The translations under genes were made by a program, and so were the position numbers. Shown in pieces: positions 1-13,757 of a stretch of DNA of 64,000 nucleotides. Every line of letters begins with the position of its first letter. Within the stretch, counting starts at the first letter, position 1. The stretch covers positions 43,577,317 to 43,641,316 of the forward strand of contig NC_090981.1 of assembly GCF_040807025.1 (NCBI RefSeq). Reading direction: 5' to 3'. The notes beneath the pieces are model-generated. The model saw only the letters and a list, made by a program, of their open reading frames with translations, did no database searches and was not told the DNA's origin. This stretch comes from Struthio camelus. Lineage: Eukaryota; Chordata; Aves; Struthioniformes; Struthionidae.

Positions 1-2440
1 CAAAACAGCCAGTGTAACTTATGCAAAAATTCTTTTTCCCCTGTAACAATAAACTAAGATCCAGATTTTTGTTTCTAGACTCCAGATTATCTTAGTCATT
101 TGTTTTCCTGTGAAAGAAAATACAAAATAAGATGATACTGTTAAAGAGGAAAAATTCTATTTCATCTTTTATACCTCTTTGTTTGAACTTGGACTCAAAA
201 GAGAAAAGCTTTCTTACAAAAAGTCTTTGGAATTGAATTGCTATCTTTGTAGATATGAATATTACTCAGAAGAAGATCAGTCAAGCAGCTAGCAGCTCAG
301 AGCAGAGGACCTAGGTATAATGGATTTCCTTTCAAACCCTGACAGTGCTTAAAGATTTCTCAGTATGTCATGTAAACCTTCTGACACTGTTCTTATCATA
401 CAGTTTTGCTTCTCTGGCCTTTGATGTCTGCATTTCTTCCTTCTTTTTATCACTAGTGACTAGTTCATGAAATGCTAGTGAAAGAAGACAGCTGTATTTC
501 TATTACCTCCTTTTACTGCGTGTTCAGCAGGGAAGGGTAGTTGTCTGGATTTGGTCTGAGTTGTTACCCAATATTCAGGGCTTTTCATGCTTATTTTTGT
601 TAGAAGAAATTGATGGTATAAGCAAAGTCAAAGTAACAGCTAGTGTTGTACAAAAGGAGCAATTCTTCAGGGACATACAAAAGGAGTGTCAGCTATTCTG
701 AAATTGCAAAACTGAGCAAGCTGCATAGAGGAACCTGGCAGACTAGTCTGGATACTAGGAGTACGCCAGTGGGATGAGGAATGCAGTGGGACAGCAGGGA
801 ATACCACACCTACACAGTGGCCAGGGTGGTCTGCATCTGCTTCTCCTCAGCAGAGCTTTGCGCAGTGGGCTTTGCTTCTGGGGCAGAAGATAACACAGAG
901 CAGTGGAGAACACTACCCCACCCATGCACACATTCACTTAGATGTGGGCTTGGGGGGGGAGCAGGGAAGAAGATGAAAGCATCAAACAGATTTCACCCTT
1001 GGTACCAAACAGTCTTCTTTCTGCCTTGAGAAAAATATTTCTTTGATGCAGCTTTGTACATAAAGTCCTATTCCCTGAAAACAGAGAGACAAAAAGCAGA
1101 CAGTAGTTTCCTCCTGCACAGTTTCCAAGTTACTTTTTCAGCAGATCTGGAGCCCTGTAAGTCCTCTTTCTGCATGTATTGTCTTAAGCTCCCATTCAAA
1201 CTTGCTTCTGATGGCTGATGGCTTTCTGTCTCTTATCCACATTTTGCCAGTCTAATTTCGTAAACGGTTGATTTTCAAACAAGCTGAGGACTTACAGCTT
1301 TTCCAGCAAAAAATAATTTAAGCAGAATTAGTACCTTTAAAAGCAGGCTATTTTATTCAAGCACCTGCTAATGAATATAAGTTTCTAAATTCAGGCACTC
1401 TCATTTTAAGGGGTAGGCAGTTAAAAACGCTGAAACAGAGTACACCAGCAAAATATTTGTAAATGGGAAAGAACTTTCAGCCTTCATGAAACAGCAGTAG
1501 TTCTAAGCTTTAGGTTACATAGGAACTCAATATGTTGACTTGCCTGAAGGACATCCCTTCTTCCCTTCTCCCATCCTTTAGACTTTCATCAATACTGTTC
1601 TTAATTTCTTTCTGTACGTTGTTTGACTATTTTTTCTGAGTGTCACTCAACTTCCCATATGACAGACAGGCAGAGAAAATTTGATACCAATCACTGATAA
1701 AGTCTAGGAGAGTTCTCAAAGGTATATATTTTTGCCTGGCTCTTACTTTTCCCTAGGGATTTTTTTATGGCCACTGCTGGAGAATGAGAGTGAGAGATAA
1801 CCTCTTGCTACAGCCTTTCTTATGTTCTTATAATTGAGACTGTGACATGGAAGTAGCATGTGAAAAGCTCTTGTACAGCAATAAAGGGAAAAAGTAGTGT
1901 GAAAGTTGCATGGAATGGGAAATGGGAAGTCAGAAAAAAAATACCTACAAAACACAATTTTAGAAAAAGGGTTAGAAAAAGAGAACACATAACAGAAGAA
2001 AAAAACATTCCACTCTCTGCAGAAGAACACGGTTTGACAGAACACGTAGGCTAGAGACACCAAGTCTGATTCTCTAAAGGTTCTGATACCATTTGATCAT
2101 TTCTACCTATATAAAGTAAATGCAGATTCTAGGCCTTCAAACAGCAAAATAAAAATTTACATTCATCAGGCACTTATTTTGCACCTAGTGTTACTTTGAG
2201 ATTTTTGAAGTAAACTTAACTTCGACATCTAACTTACTTGCATTAGAATTCAACCTTTTTGAAAGGTATTTTATATGTATGTAGTAGTATGCAGAAGTAA
2301 AGATCTGACCGTTAACTTAATTCACATATTATGAGAAGAGTCAGGAATGACCACAGGTTTTTCTGTCACACAAAGGTAGAGACACTGCTCTGAGCGTATG
2401 TAAGAGCTGAGACTCTGTAGCACAGCAGAATTGCCTGGTG
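1..2440. other. Intergenic, AT-rich, nothing recognised
   Basis: Read on both strands. Only short chance open frames occur (about 60-106 codons), none with a recognisable domain or a splice-compatible partner. No known repeat was recognised. Confidence 0.6.
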
Positions 2441-2445
2441 CCTGA

Positions 2446-2800
2446 GTGAACAGGGGGAGTCTGCAACCCCCTATTCTGCCCGGGCCTCATGGGTACCCCC
2501 AGCCTTCCCTGTTCCTGCCCACCCCCCAGTTTCCCCCTCCCTGCCCAGCCCCAGGCCCCTATTTCAGCCCAGGCAGGGGCTGTCAGTCCCTGCCGGCCAC
2601 ACCACTGCCTCCAGCCCTGCAAGGCCCTGCCCCTGCTCGGCCGCGGGCCACCCCCCGCTCCAACCCCGACCCTAACTCATGGGCGCCTGCCCGGCTTTGG
2701 CCCTGCGCCAGCCCCCACTGTCCCCACTGTCCATGGCTGCCCTGCTTGCTCGCAACCTGCAGGTCCACAGATCGACATTTTATTTACAGTATAAGGAGCT
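2446..2800. other. GC-rich, strand-skewed patch
   Basis: An island of about 350 bp in AT-rich surroundings, very C-rich on the + strand (many CCCTGCCC, CCAGCCC and CCCCC runs) with comparatively few G. CpG dinucleotides exist (roughly a dozen), but by eye they fall below what the C and G content would predict, so it is not a classical CpG island. A proline-rich frame of 139 codons crosses it and reflects the composition only. It could be a decayed minisatellite, a non-coding exon, or a GC-rich repeat. Confidence 0.5.
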
Positions 2801-5800
2801 GGTTTTACTGTGTATCATTGTTGAAGAGAAATAATCTATATATATTTAGTTATATTCTGGAATGATTAATCCAGTTAAGCCTTTTTCAGTGGCAGTTCCG
2901 ACTTCGGGCACAAGAGGTAGATGTTTTCACAGGAAACTTCCACAAATTCTCTGCTAAACAGCTCTGTTATACTCCAGGGTGACCAGCAATCGTTCGTTTC
3001 CTCTTTTATGTGGTAGGTATGAATATATTTACGAAAAGTGAGATTAACTATAAAAATTAATCTGGAGAAAGCAGGTAGTCATGAGCTGACTTACAATGGG
3101 CTGTGGCAAGTTATTCACATTTGTCGCAGGGGATCGTAGGACCTTAGAGAGGGTGAAGTGTCTTGTTAATATTTTGTTCTCCAGAAAAAAATTTTGAACC
3201 TTGTGCACACTTAGGAGACCAGAGTACAAATAGTAAAGCTGATTTTGTGAGTGATGGAGAGTACAAGTCACTTGACCCGCACTGAATCTGTGTTAATGAT
3301 TTTCTGCGTGGGTTGGGATAGTCTTGTGAGTAACCACTTTTGCTCTCTGCAAGCTAAGCTTCAGACACTGTTTACGTTTTACGCAGTGCTATGTTTATGT
3401 AATAAGTGGTTGATATTTTTCTTTAATAAGAAATTTTCTTTAATAGGGAAGAAATACTGGAGACTACTAAACATTCATATTTTTAATCTTGTAAAAATTC
3501 TTCCATTCCTAAACATCACAGTGAGGATATGAGACATTAGCTGTATTTCTTTTTCATAGGGACCCATACACAAATTCCTTGGTTAACTGCTGTCTATTAG
3601 GATTGTCAAAGCTAATTTTAAGGGGAATACACAAGATAAACTTCTATATATTAATGCAAATAAGAGCAGTACTATATATATGCACCTAAGTCAAATGATT
3701 GTGTTTAATATCAGTCAAACTATACTTTGCATTTTAATCTCCCAATTGTTACCTAAACATGATTCTTTAACAGGCAACAGTATAGATTGTAAACATACTA
3801 TGTTATACAGATTAACGGTATCCAATCTAAAAAATAACCTTTTTCTTTGTACAGTCTCAGGAGGAATTGGCTAGGGAGCTGAGGCGATACATGTAGTGGG
3901 GTATGGTTTTATGTGTAAGTTCATTAGCAGACCCATTAACTTTAGTGTAGCTATTTATGTGAGGGAGGATTTCTTGCATGAAAAAAAGTTTCAACAAGGA
4001 ACTTAGTTGTGGCCTGGAAAGCTTTCGTGGGAACTGCAGCCAATGACAGACCATGCGTTTTTTCCAGTCTTCATTTCTACATACTATCTGAAGAGTACAT
4101 TTTTGATTGTTAATAAGAATTTTAATTTATGGAGGATAATACTTACTTCAAAGGAGTCTGAAATTTTAAGTAATTACTTGCCATTCATTTTCTGAAATCC
4201 TATGGAGGACATCCTTTGTTCTGTTTCATTTACATGAGGAGCCTTACTTGCCTGTGACAGAGGGTTATGATATTTAGCGTATCAGCTCGTGCAGTTACTC
4301 CGTGATATCTGTGGTCCCTATGAAAATTGTCCAATTTCCTGTATCCACGATACCAGCTTTCTTCAGGTGCCCTGGTGCTCAGTTGTGTCAGTTTCACTTT
4401 TGCTCACAGGTTTGACGCCAGAAGCGCATAATCCTTGCCACAGCAGATGATTTGTAATGCAGCTTCCACATTGCCAAATACCATACAAAATAAAGTTAGC
4501 CTTTTGCTGGTCCCTGTACCATTCATTGGCCTACCTCTCAGCAATTCACTGTATTTCAACAAGAGTTCAGATCCATATGGCTGAAAGTGAAGACACATTG
4601 CTCTAAAGTGGTATATTTGACAATATTCTCAGAACAAGCTGAGATTTTATCCAACTTTTTCATGCCAGGAAGAACATGAAGACAGCGCTTAACAGAAGTG
4701 TGAATAAGTTCAGGTTTTAAGTTTAGATTTGCCTGAAGATTGTCACTGCATACCTTTTAACACTAGGTATTTAGATTATGTTATTTTAATCACCTTCTTT
4801 AAATGCACATAGCACTTTCCATGTAAAAGAATCACTTTTTCTCGTAAACATTAAATCACTTGTGGAACAAGAACTGGACAAAAGCCAGTTAATACAGTTT
4901 CCTGCTTCCAAATTCACTTCTTAAGAAAACCTTTAAGCTGAACAATCCAAATAGACTCTATTCATATAATATTAATAATTCAGGACTTTAAACAGAAAGA
5001 ACAGAACTAGACAATAAAAGATTTGGGCAGTGAAGCACTGTAACTGATTGTCTTGGGGTGCTTTGTAATTTAGAAGACTGGAAATCTTTATTAACTTGCT
5101 GGAAAATAATCTGTCAGGATACTGTGGGAAAAGGGATGGGCCAGATGACCTCTCAAGGGACTTTCTCAGCCTATTTTCTATTACTGCTAGTAATGCATTT
5201 CCTTAAACGTAGACAAGTTAATCAGTTTGGAGAAACTTCAGTTAACACGGGCTTATTACAGACTTGGTAGGTACAGCCTGTACTAAGCAAAACCAGTCAA
5301 GCCTGCAGGAGCTGAATGTGACTTTAAATGAACTGCTTCTCTTAGCAGGCAAAAATGGCTGTTTCATGCACAGAGACCACAGACATACCTTGTCCTGGCA
5401 ATCAGGCAGTGAGAAAGCAGAAGAACTAGGACTACAGTGCTACAGCCATATATATGACTGCATTTCTGGTCACAGATTTCTTCTGTGATCACAAAATCAG
5501 TTACTGCAAAACAGTTTGCAATTGTTACTTTTTTGGGGGTTCTCATCCTGATTGATTGACCCACTTGTCACATTTTTAGTAACTAGGTTCAAAGCTCAAT
5601 TAGCGTCCCAGTTTCTTTACTACATAGAGCAATAGCAGCTTAAAGGAAGGCTGTCATGTGCCATACTGCCTATGATGTGTGATTGGCATTTGTCGAACAA
5701 ATCTTGCAACATACTTATCCAATAACTATCGAATATATTAAGTTAGAGAAGGAAGCACAGATGCACAAGGATGTTACAGGGAAAAGTTTCAAAACCAGAC

Positions 5801-8800
5801 AAGTTTGGATTTCTGATTTAGACTGGGTTGCTTGTCTGAGAATGTTTCTGGTCTGAGAATACCCAAAATGTACCAAATACAAAGGCAAATGAAGCTGGCA
5901 GGTTCAGTGGAAAAAATGGGATGATGAATTGTAATTAGTACTTTTTAAACTCAAGACCTGTTACCTTAAAGTAAAATATATGATATTTAATGGTGCATAC
6001 TTTGTAGTTTTTAATGTTTTGGAATAACAATGTATGAAAAAGCTAAACAGAGCAGAACTTAGTTGACGCGTTGGACATTGTTTGACAAATACTGTGGAAT
6101 AGTGCTAACCTTGAAAAATAAATCCAACTATTAAAATAATGTGAATGTTTTCCACTTTTATTTTTGAACTATGTTTTTTATGTATTTTGGAACTTAATTC
6201 TCATCAAGTGAGGATTTAAAATAGAACATTAGCAGTGAAAATATATTTTAATGCTAAGGATTGCTAACAGTAGCTCTCCCAAGACTATGTAGACAGCTGT
6301 GAAAACTTAATAAAACTGTAATTTCTCATATGTATTGCTGTCTTAACACCATGTAGACTCAGATGTTTAATTAAAATTATATAGACTTGAATAGTCTTTT
6401 TATTGTGAAATGAAGACTTGATATGGTCTTCTACCTATTCCTTATTTTAATTAAGATAAGCTGTAACTCTTTTCTCTTTTTTAATTTTTGGCTTCGTCTA
6501 AGCTATTCCCCCTCCTCCCCTCCAAAATAGTTACCTCATTGGTAGCCCAGCCACTGTTCAACAGTCTAATCCTAATTCTTTGGACAGAGTACCATAGATA
6601 CCATTCAGACATTTATAGAAGATGGTAAGTTAACTCCAGAAAGAAGCAATGTTTTCTGATCTGATCCCCTTCATAGCCCAAGTTAGAGAATATATACTGA
6701 CTCCTATTTCAAATGAAATGTATTCTGTAATGCATTTGTCATTTAGAAGAACATTGTATCTTCACTATATTGACAAATGATCCATTAAGTTCACACAGTA
6801 TCTGATTACTTCTGTTAAAAATTCAAAGTGTATTTGAAATCTGAATTCATGCCAGTTCAGCCTTACAAATAAGTATTCTGTTTTATCTTTGTTTGCTAGA
6901 CTTAGCAATCCTGTGTTCCCTGTGCATGTGTGATTAAGGGTAGGCTTAGGATTACAATTTGCCGTAGTTTTTCTTGAAGGACCCTATGTGGACAGCATTG
7001 AATAAGCCACACTTTCTCCCTGCTAAGTATCTCTGAATATGTAACTCTTTATTTGAATTTTGTATTTTTCTCTGAAATTTTCAAGAGAAGTACTTGCAAG
7101 GACAGTCTAATCCACTGAGAGGCAGAGGTCCTGAATACCTCCTGGTTTTGATCTTACCAGTTTTGCTCTTAGTTAATTGATTAGCTCTGTTGTGGAGATT
7201 CTGTGGTAATTTTTCTTTGTTTCTTGTTTTAATTTATCTTAAAATCACCACAGATATTGTGGTAATTTTCCTCTTATAAATGCATGTAGAAACAAGGCCT
7301 AATGTCTTTATGAACAAATATTAGCTTTGTAAAAATATAATTCTATTTAATAAGGAAAATTTTGATACTTCTATCACCCTGAATTAATATCTCCATATTG
7401 CAAACCCTGGAACATTATTTTCATATTTGTATTTGAATAGCAAGGGAATAAACAGAAAGATAGTCTTGGCTCAGACTGGCTAAACTTTTGGAAATATGCT
7501 ACTTAATTTGGAAATACCTTCCAGAAAGATACTCAGTAAATAGTGTGTGCCAAATGCTGATGCTTTTGAAAAACCTTTTTCATAAGTTTTGCAGCAAATC
7601 AGACTGCTACCAAATAACAAAATATTAAAAAGAAAAGCTAAATCTGAAGCAGTAAAGCAGTAATTTTGCTTTTAATGGTTTTGGAACAGACTTCAGCAGC
7701 AGCAAAAGGACACAGAAATTGAAGAGAGATATTATTCTTAAAATTATGGAAGAAGATTTTCATTGCTGCCGCAGGAGGTTCCTAAGCTGTTCTAGAAAAA
7801 GGCTAGCAACCACTATCAATAACTTCTTATTAGGAAGAATGGCAGAGAACTCAGGAAAGGACCCAAAGACAAGAAAGATGAATAAAAATACAAGGAGTAG
7901 AATTTATTACCAGAAACCAAAGAGCATTTTTTTTCGTTCTTAAGTAGACATCAATGCTTGGTCAGATGTATCAGACCCTAAAAGTATCTATTTCATGTCC
8001 TTAACTATAAATGGTGTCCTGGATGAGTAGATCAGATGTGGAGGGCTATACTGCAGACAGGTTCATTTAGTCAAATGAGTCCCATCCAAAAAGAACCTGA
8101 AAGATTGGGCAAGGTTCTGGAGCTATTAGGCAAGTTTCTACTCATGATGATCCATATTTGACCATCCATCTGAAGACTCGCTGAAATATGCAAGTCATTG
8201 TAGACTTCAGCAACCTTGAAAAATAGCTGAGGAGAAAGAAAATCAAGTACATTTACTGGAAAGTATTCTAGTCCCAAGTATAAGGAAAAATAGAGAATAG
8301 AGAAGGTAAATAGGTCATCATATAACTAGTATGAAAATGAAAAGCTCAAGTTTGTGGAGCTCTTGACCACTTTCCAAAGAAGTAGTCAACAGATTGGTGG
8401 CAGTTATGGGACTACAATGCAATTCTGCTATCATTATAAAAAGATGTTGGATAACAAGAAAAGGTATGAAAGAGACTCAAAACTCTGAGTATAGTTATTA
8501 CCATCCCTTTCCTCCTCACTGATATTATCTGCTACTGTATGTAAACGACTCAACCCTAGTCATGGAAAGGAGTCAGTGCATGGTCTGCCTGAGCAATTAA
8601 TGTGGGTGGCTCTGTGACACTAATACTTAATAATGAAGATACTGAAAGACAATTTAGTAAGCTGATGAATATGATGGACAGCTACTTAATTGTCTAGGAG
8701 AAAGTTAATTCACTACTGAAGTATCATTATTTAAGTAATGCTTGACTGTTCAACAGGCATCTACTTAATGGAGATGTTATTAAAGCTAATTTATAGCAAA

Positions 8801-11434
8801 GCTGTGAGACATCTCCATCTAAACAAGATGGGCAAGTCAAAATGAGTGATGAGATATTTATTTTTGTAATTTTCAGTTTAGCCATATATTGCAATTACTA
8901 TTGTATGCCGTATCTTTCATTACTGCATTTGTCATTTCACATTTGGGGCTACATGATTTGTATTTTTGTTGCACTGTTTTAAATACAGAAATAACATAAA
9001 ATAATATGGAACTTTTTTATTTAAAGAGTTATTTAGTTGCAGAAGTGATATGAGAAGAGGATGAAATATGAAGCAACAGAAATTAAGATTTAATATGAAC
9101 TATAATAACCTTAACTGCAAGATGAACATGGTCAGGTGAAAATCTCAACTTTAAATTTTCAGCCTGTCATGGCTACAACAGAAAGTCTTGAAAATGCAAT
9201 AAGAGTATTACCTGCAAGTTACACAACTGGAATAGATTTTTTAAAACTTCTATTACTATTATTTAAGTCTGATTATTTTTAAGGCAAGCTTTTGTTCTGG
9301 AGTGGAGAGAGAAGTTAAATATTAGCATAAAAAATAGACAGCAATAATATAGATCTTGATTGTAAAAGCTGCAGCAAAACAATCCCCAAACCACTCAAAG
9401 TCCTAAAAACATGAACCAAAGAAATTTGGGGGAAAGAGAATTCCCTTATTGCACTCTTGTGCATTTCTTTTTATTGTCATATTTTTAGTGCCTAAAAAAC
9501 TATCAAGAACACAATTTAATGGTTCCAAAGGCTTCCACTTCCAATCAGCGATAGAACTAAATGCAATTTCCATGATATTTGCATGGTAACGCAAAATCTA
9601 AATTCCTATCTTTCCTACTCGTGTCCATTTTAGCAACAGATCAATACATGGGGCAGCCTCACAAATTCTATACAATTGAGAAGTCATTCTGCACCAACAT
9701 AGCAGAGGATGCAATCCAAAACCATACTCGTCAGATTTCATGAAGGGATAATAAGAATGTTTTCCTAACAATCTTGAGATTCTGTGTGCAGATTTTTTTC
9801 TTTCTAGAGCAACAGGAAATTGAAATTATTTATATTTAATATATTTTATTACTTCAGTACAAAATTAAATATATTTATTTTTCTTTGTACTTGGCATTTA
9901 ATCCAACCCAGATAGTTGTTTTTTAGTTTAATCTGTTCATTTGTTTTGCTTCCTTGGTTCTCAAGGCACTATCACAATGTTCTACTAATTTGGGTTGTAG
10001 ATAGCATAATAGGCTACTGATGTTTAAATGAGTTCTTTCCACTGTCTTTTAGATTTACACATTTTCTTTTAATTTTAGATTTTGTAAAACGCTTTTAATT
10101 CCAAGCTTATTATTCATACATAACATTAGCCTTCCGAATTGCTTAACGTGCTGATTTTCTTAAGCAACATATTCATTGTTTTCGTAATACTTAGTATTAT
10201 TTACTAATGCTTAGTAATATTTAGAATATAACCTCTAAAGTACCTGATATGGCATGTTTCTTTGTTTAATTGGTTAAGCTTTGGTGTTGAAAAATCTTGG
10301 TTTCTCCATCTTCAAAGAATGGATAAACAATATAAGATGTTTATTTACTTGTGGATCACTTTATGGTTTTTGCATTAGACTTAAATATGTTTTGTTGCCT
10401 AATCTGCCTTTCTTATAATGTGGAAAAGTGATCTGCATTGTTGTTTCCCTTTTTCTGCTAGATGGCTAGAAGCTCCTAACTTGTCATCCTTTATTTGTGC
10501 AAGTAGTAAGTACTTCGTCATTTCAGTATTTCTTGTATCCTAGTGGAGTATTCATACAAATAAAGGATGTTTGAGTAGAGCATAAATTGCGTCATTCAGT
10601 TTTAATCACTTGTGCTTGGATTATTTTCCTTTTCACCAATAAATATTTGGCATTTTGATCTTTTTTCCTTTGTCCAATAATTTTAGAATTGTAGCATAGC
10701 TTCTTTTTTTCTGGAGGTCTAGAAGAAATTTTGCTGACTATATAGCATAATGTTTTACAATTTCAGTGCAATATTAAAGCAAATCACATGACTGCATATC
10801 AGCAATCATAATCTGACATAGTTCAGACTGCTCAAGCATGCCAGATGTTACGACATGAGCTACATAAGAACTGAAATAGCTGTTTACTATTCAGCAAATT
10901 AGCCATGTTCCTCAGATGAGAGATCCTTTAACCAGTTATTTTGTCCTTTTTTTTCTTGTCTGCCCATTGTAACATGAGTTGGGTTTTTATTATTATTATT
11001 TTAAGTGTCTTTGTCCCTCCCTGGCAAATAAGAAAAAGGCTTTATTACTCTACTCATGAAGTATTGCATATAATACCTCAAGATTAAAAATAATAACTCC
11101 AGGAATAAGTTACAGACAACATATGGCTTCACCCATGTAAGACATCACCTGACACACTGGAGAAATTCTTACTAGTTCCTTATCTCTTCCCCGTATTTTA
11201 TGGCATTACCTCCAACTCAATTTAACTGAATCCTTTTATTTATTGATAATTCCCCATTCAAATGAGGACAGTGTTACTAACTTTTTCAACTGGCTATTTT
11301 TAAATGTGTTTGCTCTTGGACCTGGACAACCAATTAGAACTCTTTTCTAATTTATATTGCTTTGCTCATTAGGCTTAGAGATTGGGTTCTTGTTAAGCAG
11401 CATAGGTTTGTCTTCTTTTTGCCAACATGTTAAC

Positions 11435-11486
11435 GTCATAATAGAGGTTCAAAATAGTGTCACTATGTCATAATAGAGGTTCAAAA
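11435..11486. repeat. Short direct repeat, 20 bp x 2
   Basis: The 20-mer GTCATAATAGAGGTTCAAAA occurs at 11435-11454 and again at 11467-11486, separated by 12 bp. The copies are identical. Confidence 0.9.
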
Positions 11487-12928
11487 GTTCATCAAGTAGC
11501 AGCCGATTTGTTTTGCTTATTGCAAGACTTCTAGTTAAAGAAGAAACTTACGAAAATTGTAAAATTACAATACATAGCAGTATATAAATGACACAAGGCC
11601 ACATTTAAATAATATTAAACATTATAAAAATGATAAAGCTAAAACTAATATTCAAATATACATGGTCTTTATTGACTATAATACCAACTAAGAATCTGTA
11701 TTTACAGAGGTAGATATAAGTTTATGCTCTCTTCATGGAGCTCAGGCACTTTCCTAGTCTTTGACGAATATCTTCCAAGACCTGTGGAAGGGAGAATGTA
11801 TAGAGTAAACTTACAGCCTAAGGGATATGGTCTGAAATGAGGCAGCCTTCCAAAGCAGCACTTATTAGAGCCAGAGATTACCTATGAGAGTCAATCTGAC
11901 GAGAAGTGAAAGAGAGAGACCTACAGATCCTTCTTCTTCACTCACAAGCTTCAGTGTTCGTAAGGTCATCTTTATACTAAAGATGCCTAGCTATGAGCTC
12001 CTGACTCAGGATCAGTCTTATTAGTTACCACCTACAAGTATTGTAATTTGCCCATAGTCATGGACCAGAGGTACAATTGTAAGAGCTGTGAGTCTCTAAA
12101 GATTTGTGCACTTCATTGTCTTTATACTTTCCCTAGAAAGTACTAATGTGCTTTCACTTTACAAATAAATAACAGTAAACTTGCAGAAGAACATTGAAGG
12201 AAGAAGTGAGATAGATACCGTGTTCCCAGTTTGACAGACCAAAGTGTTGTCTGTTGAGTAAATAGGCCTTTCAATTCACAAGTATTCAATGTATGCACTT
12301 ATTTGTAACCATGGCATTACTCTTCTCTTACATGCTTGCTATAGCAGAACTGAGCTCCTTACTGGATGCTGTTACCTACCAGAAATGTATATGAAAATGC
12401 TATCTTTCAGTTGTTCCATATCTGTTATATTAATTCAGTGGCATGTTATGTCAGCTGACCAATATAGAAGTTTACATGGATGTGGCTGCCACATGGACTA
12501 ATACAAGCAGTTACATATTTTGCATTTAATAAATGATATCAATCTACAATATCAAGCTTTCTATGCCTTTTTTTTAGTTTAGTGCCTAACAGCTTTCCAC
12601 TATGTGATATGTAGATTCAACTTAGGAGAACAAGGATGAAAATTGGCATTTAGGAAATACCAAAGGGATGTTTTCCTTGCTGCATTGTGTTGTGTAAATA
12701 TGTTTAAAAACTCTTTCAAAACTTCTTCTAGCTTGCACCAGGGATTAACAGATCTTATTGCTTCATATGGAAATAGTATGATTATACTTTGGCAACCTTG
12801 AAAATTGGCATGATACAAAAATACAAATCATATGAGATTTAAACTGCTGCTTTTCTTATCTCTTTCTCAGATGAACTGCTTTTAATTTTGAAATTAAAGT
12901 GAGGGATTTCTGTATTAACACTAACTAT

Positions 12929-13050
12929 CACATATATCATTAATAACACCAATATTGCAGTATATGTTATATGTCAATATTATATAATATTAAAATATTA
13001 ATATTTAGTGTCAGTAATAATATTGTATATTATTATATGTGTTATATCTT
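12929..13050. repeat. AT-rich palindromic low-complexity run
   Basis: About 120 bp of nearly pure A and T with many ATAT, AATATT and TATATAATATTA elements that can pair with each other. It is likely a degenerate TA and TAA microsatellite. Confidence 0.7.
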
Positions 13051-13602
13051 AGTGTATATTCAACTGTGACACGTACAGCTGTACTTGAAATCAGAAGGAA
13101 AGTACACACAGAATTAATTCTTCATGACGGGAATTCTGAAATAATATTTCTGTTTCAGCCACATGTTCTTATTCTCTTTACCTCTAACCTGTGCAAGGAC
13201 CACCCTTCAGCAGTTTCTCCTCTCCTGGCCTCAGGATCCATGTCGGCAATCCAGAATCTTTGCTCTGCAATCTAATATTCTAAAAAAAAAGGAAAAAGTA
13301 CAAAGTTTTCATTTGTTCAAGTCTTGAAAATGTGAAATCTAAAGCATAAATAGCAATACCAGTAAGAATGTCACAATTCAGGGTATTTTGCTTCCTAAGT
13401 CACTGAGTGGCATGATAGACATATTAATTCATTGAGTAAAACTAGGAAATAGGAGCTTCCATAGACTGCTTCCTAAGTGTCTTGGTTGCTCCTTCTAGTC
13501 AAAGCTTGTATCACTCGGGAGATGTCCTCCTAAGAAGTATCCTCTAAACACATGAGTGGGTAGGACGGAAGCTGTAGTGAAGCTAATACTTCAGCCAGCA
13601 TT

Positions 13603-13757
13603 CACAGAATCACAGAATAGTTGAGGTTGGATCTCTGGAGATCATGTAGTCCAACTCCCCTGCTCAAACAGGGTCTCCTAGAGCACGTTGCCCAGGATTG
13701 TGTCTGGATGGCTTTTGAATATCTCCAACAATGGAGACTCCACAACCTCTCTGGATA
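13603..13757 (-). mobile_element. CR1 LINE, 3' tail fragment
   Basis: On the + strand it begins with two CACAGAAT octamers (13603-13618), the reverse complement of the CR1 terminal ATTCTGTG repeat. It continues through the typical GGTTGGA, TCTCTGGAGATCAT and GTCCAACTCCCCTGCTCAA landmarks to CCACAACCTCTCTGG. The element is heavily 5' truncated, reads toward the left on the minus strand, and loses similarity after about 13757. Confidence 0.92.

Larger units (their letters stand above)
2801..13602. other. Intergenic, AT-rich, no gene recognised
   Basis: No exon of the expected upstream neighbour (AP3B1 in other vertebrates) was recognised. Only short open frames occur. Internal landmarks are the direct repeat at 11435-11486 and the AT-rich palindromic run at 12929-13050, listed separately. 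Confidence 0.55.

Noticed and set aside
2446..2865. 139-codon proline-rich open frame
   Set aside because: The proline content comes from C-rich low-complexity DNA. There is no recognisable domain and overlapping frames are equally open.
7719..8277. Open frames with Arg/Lys-rich content upstream
   Set aside because: Short, on opposite strands, no recognisable domain. They could be a decayed repeat but nothing supports a specific call.
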